37,369 nt of DNA from Treponema sp. (lineage in GTDB: Bacteria; Spirochaetota; Spirochaetia; Treponematales; Treponemataceae). The stretch is taken from positions 1 to 37,369 of the forward strand of contig JAEDGP010000016.1 of the NCBI GenBank assembly GCA_016297405.1. Direction: 5' to 3'. Each line of letters opens with the position of its first letter. Position 1 is the stretch's first letter. The translations under genes were made by a program, and so were the position numbers. Below the pieces are notes generated by a model that did no database searches, was not told the DNA's origin, and saw only the letters and a list, made by a program, of their open reading frames with translations. This document shows, piece by piece, positions 30,408-37,369 of the stretch.

Positions 30408-32822
30408 TTATTTTCCAATTCTAGCCTGTGGAGTAGTCATCATATCCACATCTTCCTTTTCTTTAGATGTTGAAGCATCATCGGAACAATCTTCAGAAGC
30501 TACATCAACCATACATGGATCCCATGGCAAACAGTCCATCAACGAACCGCCATTTGTTGTAAGCTGACGAATACCAATTCCGTTTGATTTGATATAAGCC
30601 TTATCAATTCCCAAAGTAGCAAGCGGGATAGTATACCAATAGCTCATATCCAGATCATTTGTTGTGCAAGATGAGTAAGTTTCAGACTGCATCAAATCCT
30701 TACCTGTCTGAGCAGAAGTTGTTCTGTTATCAGTTGGCGTAGATTCAAACTTGATTGAAGACGAAACTGCACATTTTCTCTTGTACTGAATTGTTATTCC
30801 TGAAGTTCCAGCAGATGGATTTGCAGTGGTTCCAACAGAAAGACAGTAATCTTTATCATAGCTGAAGTATCCCTGTTCATTTATGTGGAAGAAACCTGGT
30901 GTACCAACTCCAACATGCTGACCATTGAAAGTTCCGTATTTTGAAGATGCATAAAGCAACCAGTCAAATCCATATGCATCAGAGAAATTGATGGCTCCCC
31001 AAATAACATCTTCATTTGCAAGGGTCGGCTTCTTGGAAGTTGCACCTTTTCCTGTATTCAAAACAAATCCTAATGGTGTGTCTCTATTGTTCCACCATGC
31101 ATTATTTGAACCAGCATAATTATGATTCATAAATGTTGCACGTTCATCAGCAATGTTTACAAGCTCAACCATTACATAAAGGTTTGTATCGTCGTAAGCA
31201 GCATACAATGAGTAAGCATCATACGGAACTTCCTGATGTCCCTTATATGTACGTGGATCATCATAAGCGGCACCTTGAGCAATGCGTTCAGCATCTGTCC
31301 AGTCTGACCAGCTTGAAATTGTCTTTTCTGTACCTTTACGACCATCCTTGTTTGTCCAATACTGAGAAGAAGCGATTACTTCCTGCTTTTTGTAGCTTAC
31401 AGTAAGGTTATATACTGTTGATGCAGTTCCATTAGTTACTGTAATTGTCCATTTCTTGTTTGCTCCATCAGCAATTGATTCATTAGTGATTCCTGTTACA
31501 GTTGAATCAGATGAAGAAGGAGTTGCGATGATCTTTGGAGTTACAGAATCTTCTGCACCAATCAATTCATAAGAGAAAGTTTGTGTGCCCGCACTGAAAA
31601 CCTCATGTCCATCAACAGTAAGACTTCTCAATGTGGAATTCAAAGCTTTGCGAGTAACTGTCAATGTTTTTGTAGAAGAAGTTCCGTTCTGAGCAGTTGT
31701 TTTAATTGTAAACACTTTATTTGCACCAGCCGCAATTTCCTGAGCACCGCTTGGGGTAACTTCAACTATTGCATTGGAATCTGATGCAACAGCTATAACT
31801 GTTACAGTTGAAACTGCGTTAGAAACTTCATAAGCTGTTGTATTCTTTCCAACAGGTACGGCATTTACAAGGATTTCTGCCAAAGATGCATCAGCACTAC
31901 CAGCAGCACGACTTACTGTCAAAGTTTTCGTTGCAGAAGTAACTCCGTCACCGGCAACAACTTTAATTGTAAATTCTTTGCTTGCACCAGCAGCAATACT
32001 CTGAGCTCCACTTGGAGTTACAGTAACCGCTGCATTTGAAGAAGAAGCTGTAGCAACTACGGAAACAGTATCCACAGAATATGGAACTGTGTAAGTTGTT
32101 GCCGTAATGCCAATACCCGTACCGTTTACGCTAATACTTGAAAGTGTTGCATCTGTTTCTTTAGAAATGCGCTTTATGCTCAAAGAATAAGTCTTTGTCT
32201 GATTATTATTTGTTACTGTTACCTGAACTGATTGAGCAGCTCCAATTGCAGCGGCATTTATTGTTGCACCATTTTCAACAGCAACTCCATCTACCTTAAT
32301 GGAAACAACTGCATTTGCGGCGTCTTTTGCGATTGCATTGATTACATATTTTTCGGCTGAAATTTCATAGCTGGATGAACCAAGCACATCGTTTCCACCA
32401 ATAATAAGTTTGCTCAAAGTACAATCCCCAACGCCTGGAGCAGCAACCCTGGTAATTTCAAGGGTTCGCTGTTTTACAGTTCCCTTTTCGGACATAACTG
32501 TAATTGTCCAGAGCACAGGTTTATTTAATTCAAGGGCAACACTTTCTGCAGGAGTAACCGCAATTGCAGCATTACTGAAAACCGGTTCTGCTGTTACACA
32601 AACCTTTTCCTCTGTAGTTGTATATGACGCAGAATCGCTATTTGCATAAGATAAATGAATTGCACTAAGATGTTTGCCGTTTACGGAAACAACTGCAAGA
32701 TTTGTATCATCTGCATAAATACCCCACTTGTCTTCGCCTTCAGTGATTTGTCCATCGCATCCAGCAAACAAAAAGCCAAGTCCCAAAAAGGCAGATGCTA
32801 TTATTTTCGCTATTTTCTTCAT
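30408..32822 (-). CDS. Lipoprotein with cadherin-like repeats and C-terminal CBM9/DOMON-like domain
   Basis: This 804-aa lipoprotein has the lipobox FAGC. Four to five repeats of about 90 residues follow, each opening like DATLSSISVNG, DASLAEILVNA or NSTLRSLTVDG and ending KTLTVTR; they fit the cadherin-like beta-sandwich family (PF12733). The C-terminal 300 residues (SLYAAYDDTNLYVMVELVN) resemble CBM9/DOMON sugar-binding domains, and the tail is acidic. ATG 32822 is chosen because GGAG sits 6 nt upstream, within an alternative start at 32834. It follows the big amylase gene by about 50 nt on the same strand, so it is probably a surface carbohydrate-binding partner. That role is inferred from position and fold. 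Confidence 0.8.
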   Translation of the reverse strand: MKKIAKIIASAFLGLGFLFAGCDGQITEGEDKWGIYADDTNLAVVSVNGKHLSAIHLSYANSDSASYTTTEEKVCVTAEPVFSNAAIAVTPAESVALELNKPVLWTITVMSEKGTVKQRTLEITRVAAPGVGDCTLSKLIIGGNDVLGSSSYEISAEKYVINAIAKDAANAVVSIKVDGVAVENGATINAAAIGAAQSVQVTVTNNNQTKTYSLSIKRISKETDATLSSISVNGTGIGITATTYTVPYSVDTVSVVATASSSNAAVTVTPSGAQSIAAGASKEFTIKVVAGDGVTSATKTLTVSRAAGSADASLAEILVNAVPVGKNTTAYEVSNAVSTVTVIAVASDSNAIVEVTPSGAQEIAAGANKVFTIKTTAQNGTSSTKTLTVTRKALNSTLRSLTVDGHEVFSAGTQTFSYELIGAEDSVTPKIIATPSSSDSTVTGITNESIADGANKKWTITVTNGTASTVYNLTVSYKKQEVIASSQYWTNKDGRKGTEKTISSWSDWTDAERIAQGAAYDDPRTYKGHQEVPYDAYSLYAAYDDTNLYVMVELVNIADERATFMNHNYAGSNNAWWNNRDTPLGFVLNTGKGATSKKPTLANEDVIWGAINFSDAYGFDWLLYASSKYGTFNGQHVGVGTPGFFHINEQGYFSYDKDYCLSVGTTANPSAGTSGITIQYKRKCAVSSSIKFESTPTDNRTTSAQTGKDLMQSETYSSCTTNDLDMSYWYTIPLATLGIDKAYIKSNGIGIRQLTTNGGSLMDCLPWDPCMVDVASEDCSDDASTSKEKEDVDMMTTPQARIGK

Positions 32823-32871
32823 ATTATTCTCCATTCAGAAACGTCAGGCAGTGTTCTGCCCCACATTTAAA

Positions 32872-35800
32872 TTAGAATGTTACGCCATATTTAGCAGGAT
32901 TCTTTTCACTAACAAGGATTGGAGCACTTGTTGTACCACCGTTGAATGTTACCTTGCCACCGCTAACTTTTGCAGAAGTTCCATCGTACCAGTTGTAAAC
33001 TGTTGTTCCATCAGCAAATAATCCGCTTACATCAACAGAAGTTCCGTTGATGCTGATTGCGACCTTATTGTCCCCCGCAGGGCCAGTGTAAGAGCGTTTT
33101 GTTGCAGTACCAGTTCCGGCACCTACAGCAGGATTGTACTTACGGAAAGTACCAACCTTACCCCAGTGTGCAACAAGGGCAGCTTTTGAACCAGAAATTT
33201 CATCCCAGTTCATGTCGCCGCGAGTGTACATATCTGAGTCACCACAACCTGTGTAAGCCTGTGGACGACTTGATTCATCGCCGTAGTAAATCTGGATTCC
33301 ACCAGGTGTAAGTGTGAACATTGTGCCCTGTGCATATGCATCAGACGGGCGACAAAGCTTTGTATCGTGGCTGGAAAGATATGTAAGAACGTTGTTACGG
33401 TTTCCGTTATTATCACTATCCTGATTCTTATTAATATTGATGTAGGAACTCCATGTACTTTCGCTTGGGTAGTTTGAAGAAACACCACTGCCCTGTGAAC
33501 CATTAAAGCTGAAGTTAATCATGCTGTCGAATCCACCAGTTGTATAATAGTCACCCTGACCTTCAGTTGAAGTCCAGCCGAAACATTCTCCTGTCATCCA
33601 GAATGCTTCATCCCAGTCGGCAGCACCAGTGTCTACGCCATTATACAATTTTGACTTTGTAGAATCGTTTCTCCATGCTTCAAGAGCGGCTGTACAAGCT
33701 TTTTTGAGCTGCCCCCAGCGGAATGGTTCAACGTGTTTTGCAGTATCACAACGGAAGCCGTCAATACCAACTTCGCGAACCCATGCAGAAAGCCATGCAA
33801 CCTGATAATCTGCAGGAGCAACCTTCATATCTGTGCGGTAGTCACCGTTTTTAGAAAGCCAGTCTGTAGCAGCAACAGAAGGGTTACGATAGTCGCCAAT
33901 CTTGTTTCCAGTAGTATTACCAGTTCCGGCAACTGTACAAGGGTCGCTATCTTTCTCCTGTCCCCATTTTGTAACAAGAACCGGAGCCATTCCTACGCTT
34001 GAAGTAAGTTCAGTTTTTACATCAGGAAGACCACCACAAGTTCCTCCGTATTCAGAACCAGTAACATAACCGAACGAACGAATCCAAGGACCAAACCAGG
34101 ATGTATCCCAGTAAGAATTATCCCATTGTACAGTGTCATTTGCATCCCACTTTCCGCCAGTTTTTGCAAGCCAGCCGTCAGTATGTTCTGTGTAACCGTG
34201 CTTGTAAGTAATCATATCCTGAGTGTTGTTGTAACCAACGTGGTTCATAACAACGTCCATGATTACACGGATTCCTCTTGAGTGACAGGCATTTACGAAT
34301 GTACGGAGTTCTTCAACTGTACCCATATTCTGGTCCATAGATGTCCAGTCAAGTGTGTAATATCCGTGGAATGCGTAGTGTGGGAACGCACCGTTCTTTC
34401 CGCCTACCCATCCGTGAGCCTGTTCGTAAGGAGCAGTAATCCAGATAGCGTTTACACCAAGCTTGTCAAAGTAGTCCATTTTAGCTGTAAGACCTGCAAG
34501 GTCACCACCGTGGAATGTGGCTACGTCTTCGTCACCGCCAAGTCCGTTCTGGCGGAAATATGAATGGTCATTCTTTGTGTCGCCGTTGTAGAAGCGGTCT
34601 GTAATAACAAAGTATGCGTTTACGTTGTCCCAGGCAAATGGGTCTTCTTTAAGATCAGCAGTTACATAGTAATAAGTCTTAGTAGTTGTCTTTACAGCAC
34701 CATCTGTTTTTCCTTTTGCCGTAACTGTCAAAGTGAAGTTTACATCGTTTGCTAAAGAAATCTCTGAAACAGGGATTGTTACGCTTGTAGCTTTTGTAAG
34801 ACCTGTAAGAGTCTTTGAATATCCGCTTCCGCCAGTAACAGAAAGGGAAAGATCAAGTGTATCGTTATAACCTGTTGTAGCTGAAACAACAATTGAACCG
34901 CCATTTATAGAAAGCTTTTTTCTATTTGAACTTGATTCACTTGCAGGAGAAGCTGTTACAGTTGGAGATTGTGGTTCAGGTCTAGATGTTGGATCTGAAT
35001 CATAATAAGTTCCAGCAGAAGCGATTACGCCTTTTGCATCATACCAGAATGTTTCTGATTTAGGCGAATTAATATCCCCTTTTTCACCAATGATGAAAGA
35101 GAAGTTTTTACCTTCGTCGTACATTCCTTCTGGAATTTCAAATACATACCAGCCCTCATTGTTTCTAAGATCAGTTGCATTAGACATTGCAGGACGAGAA
35201 ACAAATTCATATCCCATAACAGTTGAACAGCTCTTGCCGCTTGACTGCCATACCCAAATCTTTGGAGCAGAATCTGCAGAAACATAAATCTTTACAGACT
35301 TCTTATCCATTACAGAAAGTGATTGGGAAATCAAATCTGATGAACCATCAGCATTTGAAACTGTACCTGTAATTGTGATTGTGCTTCCATTTGTAGCGGC
35401 AAGGGAACTAACTGAAATTGATTCAAACTTATCCCCAAGATCTGCAAGTCCAAGAGTGCGTTTTGTAACACCATTTACTGCAATAGAAATGCTTGCTGCC
35501 GTAATTTCCTTTTTTGAGCTTACAGAAATATGGATATCTTCTTCAAGGGTTACGCTTGATGCAGGTGTAATTGTAACAATTGGAATTGTAACAAATGGAT
35601 TTGATGTTTTCCATGTTTTTGTGGAAATATCGAACCACGCTTCATATACGCCGGCTGGAAGAGCTACACCATCAGCCTTGTCTGCAGGATAGCGATTTGT
35701 TGTAGACTTGCTTTCAGTAAAGATTACAAGCGTTGTACCTGGAACAATCCAATCCTGATCAAGATCAATGTAGTATCCATCTGCTTCAGAAGTCATTGAT

Positions 35801-37269
35801 TCTCCTGGCCATTCTCCATTTTTGTTGCTGGCAGATGAACCACTCTTGTTGTATACATAAGCATAATGGCCAGACCAATTATCACCATAAAGGTGAACTC
35901 TATAGCCTTCCATTACTTCTACAGTAGAAGAACTTGTTGTGCGAACTGTTACATCATCTTCTGTATAGCTTGCAGAAATCTTTGCCTGGCCAACTTTTAC
36001 AGCTGTAAGCACGTTTTCAGAAATTTCTGCGATTGCAGTATCAGATGAAGAGAAAATTACGCCAGTTGTGTATGTCTTTGTCATGCCAGATTCATAAGAA
36101 ACCTGAGCAGAAAGCTGAGTGCTGTTTCCTTTTCTAATGGAAGAAGGTGCAATCAAAGTGATTGAAACAGGTTTATCCGAAACTGCTGAAGTTACGTTAA
36201 CAGTTGCTTCTGCTGCTTCAGAGCGATCTTTGATTTTTGCAGTAATTGTAGCATTTCCTTTTGCAATCGCAGTAACTTTTCCGCTTTGATCTACTGTTGC
36301 AACTTTTGCATCAGATGAAGACCAAATAACCTGAAGATCTGCTGGTGATGTTTCTGCAGTAAAACTATATGTCTGACCAACTTCAAGGGAGCGGTCAGTT
36401 GGAGAAACTGAAATAGAATATGCAATTTCTGTTGAAGTGAACGTTACAGATTTTGTTACGCCATTTTCTGTCGTTGCAGTGATTGTTGCTGTACCAGCAG
36501 AAACCGCATTAACATTTCCGTTTGTATCAACAGCTGCAACAGACGGTTTGTCACTTGACCAGGTAATTGCTTTTCCTTTATTTGCATCTGAGGGAGTATA
36601 TTCAACAGAAAGCTTAACCGATTCTCCAACTTGTGCAGCAGGAGCAACAGGTTTAATAACAATTGCAGTAACAGGAATTTCTGTCTTTACATAAACTGCA
36701 TAGAAAGTGATTTCATATTCATTGGAATCGGCAACATCAACGCTATATTCACCACTTAATGGTGTGTCCGAACCATCTGCCTTAAGATACCATCCGGCAA
36801 AAGTAAGACCCGTTTCTTTTGTTGATGTTGGCTCAGCAGGAAGCGCAACCTTGTCTCCAACACCCAAATCAGAAGTTGTTTTTATTACAGAAACAAGATC
36901 ATCATTTACGAATTTTACTGTAAATGTCTTTGAGATTTCCGCAAACTTTGCGAATAAATCAATATTCGAATTGATTGTCAAAGTTCCGTTTGAAACCTTG
37001 TTTTCATAATTCGAATCAGAATACCAGGCGATAAAAGTATATCCATCTTTCTGAGGAGTTGTAGGAAATACTACAGAATCTCCCTTATTGTATGCCTGGA
37101 TTTTATAAACACCGTCAGAAACGGCACCAGTATAATACTTTGCATAAACATAGTTGCCGCTGTAATCAATGCCTTGCTTTTCTTCAACAGAAAAAAAGCC
37201 ATTAGTACAACCGCTAAGACTCAGCCACAAGGCTGAAATAAATGCAAAAAATTTTCCCATTCTTTTCAT
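32872..37269 (-). CDS. Multidomain cell-surface GH13 alpha-amylase lipoprotein
   Basis: This 1465-aa protein is a lipoprotein (LSGC, C21). In order: two InlB/Flg_new-type repeats (about 45-205, with YTFIAWYSD and LTFAGWYLK), three Big_2 Ig-like domains (about 205-455, with ITWSSDKPSVAAVD), a CBM26-like starch-binding module (about 456-560, aromatic-rich with NGEWPG), an Ig-like spacer, a second such module (about 660-770), another Ig-like domain and a C-terminal GH13 domain (about 880-1465). The catalytic residues are intact: D1175 in GFRCDTAKH, E1228 in MTGECFGW and D1302 in LSSHDTK. It should degrade starch granules or long glucans at the cell surface. The start has AAGGA upstream. It precedes the cadherin-like lipoprotein gene in one operon. 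Confidence 0.92.
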   Translation of the reverse strand: MKRMGKFFAFISALWLSLSGCTNGFFSVEEKQGIDYSGNYVYAKYYTGAVSDGVYKIQAYNKGDSVVFPTTPQKDGYTFIAWYSDSNYENKVSNGTLTINSNIDLFAKFAEISKTFTVKFVNDDLVSVIKTTSDLGVGDKVALPAEPTSTKETGLTFAGWYLKADGSDTPLSGEYSVDVADSNEYEITFYAVYVKTEIPVTAIVIKPVAPAAQVGESVKLSVEYTPSDANKGKAITWSSDKPSVAAVDTNGNVNAVSAGTATITATTENGVTKSVTFTSTEIAYSISVSPTDRSLEVGQTYSFTAETSPADLQVIWSSSDAKVATVDQSGKVTAIAKGNATITAKIKDRSEAAEATVNVTSAVSDKPVSITLIAPSSIRKGNSTQLSAQVSYESGMTKTYTTGVIFSSSDTAIAEISENVLTAVKVGQAKISASYTEDDVTVRTTSSSTVEVMEGYRVHLYGDNWSGHYAYVYNKSGSSASNKNGEWPGESMTSEADGYYIDLDQDWIVPGTTLVIFTESKSTTNRYPADKADGVALPAGVYEAWFDISTKTWKTSNPFVTIPIVTITPASSVTLEEDIHISVSSKKEITAASISIAVNGVTKRTLGLADLGDKFESISVSSLAATNGSTITITGTVSNADGSSDLISQSLSVMDKKSVKIYVSADSAPKIWVWQSSGKSCSTVMGYEFVSRPAMSNATDLRNNEGWYVFEIPEGMYDEGKNFSFIIGEKGDINSPKSETFWYDAKGVIASAGTYYDSDPTSRPEPQSPTVTASPASESSSNRKKLSINGGSIVVSATTGYNDTLDLSLSVTGGSGYSKTLTGLTKATSVTIPVSEISLANDVNFTLTVTAKGKTDGAVKTTTKTYYYVTADLKEDPFAWDNVNAYFVITDRFYNGDTKNDHSYFRQNGLGGDEDVATFHGGDLAGLTAKMDYFDKLGVNAIWITAPYEQAHGWVGGKNGAFPHYAFHGYYTLDWTSMDQNMGTVEELRTFVNACHSRGIRVIMDVVMNHVGYNNTQDMITYKHGYTEHTDGWLAKTGGKWDANDTVQWDNSYWDTSWFGPWIRSFGYVTGSEYGGTCGGLPDVKTELTSSVGMAPVLVTKWGQEKDSDPCTVAGTGNTTGNKIGDYRNPSVAATDWLSKNGDYRTDMKVAPADYQVAWLSAWVREVGIDGFRCDTAKHVEPFRWGQLKKACTAALEAWRNDSTKSKLYNGVDTGAADWDEAFWMTGECFGWTSTEGQGDYYTTGGFDSMINFSFNGSQGSGVSSNYPSESTWSSYININKNQDSDNNGNRNNVLTYLSSHDTKLCRPSDAYAQGTMFTLTPGGIQIYYGDESSRPQAYTGCGDSDMYTRGDMNWDEISGSKAALVAHWGKVGTFRKYNPAVGAGTGTATKRSYTGPAGDNKVAISINGTSVDVSGLFADGTTVYNWYDGTSAKVSGGKVTFNGGTTSAPILVSEKNPAKYGVTF

Positions 37270-37294
37270 TTATGTTTTCCTTCTTTTTTATATA

Positions 37295-37369
37295 AAGGGG
37301 CTGTCCAATAAGGCTGCATTACGGTGGTTGAGTTTATCGAAACCACCACATTTAGTGTAGCAGTCATTT
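37295..37369. repeat. Dispersed palindromic element, copy D (inverted, cut by window end)
   Basis: It starts with AAAGGGGCTGTCCAATAAGG and then runs GCATTACGGTGGTTGAG and on to TTTAGTGTAGCAGTCATT, which is the reverse complement of the middle of copy C with few changes. It lies upstream of the large amylase gene and continues beyond the window. Confidence 0.82.

Overview
The window looks like a chromosomal segment of a host-associated (rumen or gut type) Treponema, or a close spirochaete. The evidence is indirect: moderately AT-rich DNA, many Treponema-style lipoproteins, secreted alpha-amylases, an omptin-like outer-membrane protein, an AddAB pair, and dispersed palindromes containing the TTGAGCCTGTCGAA motif. 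No rRNA, tRNA, CRISPR array, phage or transposase gene was seen.

Layout. 1-3.3 kb: secreted GH13 alpha-amylase and an NCS2 uracil/xanthine permease on the plus strand. 3.3-10.1 kb: addB-addA DNA-repair operon on the minus strand. 10.2-12.7 kb: a 292-aa lipoprotein, an omptin-like protease and a 48-aa lipoprotein; the two lipoprotein genes carry nearly the same promoter/operator. 12.7-13.4 kb: no gene, a 185-bp tandem repeat. 13.4-17.8 kb: YbaK/EbsC-type deacylase, a glycine-zipper secreted protein (minus), then a four-gene run with a small Ig-like secreted protein, an OmpR-type regulator, a histidine kinase and a flavin reductase. 18-22 kb (minus): transketolase, PtsN-like EIIA and an unrecognised 487-aa protein. 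22.1-25.2 kb: secreted transglutaminase-fold protein and GH30 glycosidase. 25.2-27.2 kb: thioredoxin, peptidyl-tRNA hydrolase, MazG. 27.2-29.5 kb: polar amino-acid ABC transporter. 29.6-30.3 kb: archaeal-type IMP cyclohydrolase. 30.4-37.3 kb (minus): a 1465-aa multidomain GH13 lipoprotein followed by a cadherin-like-repeat lipoprotein.

How it fits together. Starch and side-chain polysaccharide breakdown is the main theme: two amylases, one predicted GH30 galactanase/glucanase and a probable carbohydrate-binding surface lipoprotein. Transketolase fits the resulting sugar catabolism. The other genes are housekeeping (repair, translation quality control, nucleotide clean-up) or envelope functions.

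Most notable: (1) the ABC transporter binding protein has its two lobes in swapped order, a natural circular permutation as read from the motifs; (2) four genes show a TATAAT/TAAAAT box exactly 6 nt before ATG with no usable Shine-Dalgarno, suggesting leaderless mRNAs; (3) two lipoprotein genes share a 17-nt palindrome plus promoter; (4) a dispersed, roughly 100-125 bp palindromic element occurs about five times, always between genes; (5) two genes have 20-21 bp tandem duplications over their stop codons. All functional calls come from reading motifs by eye; no database search was run.
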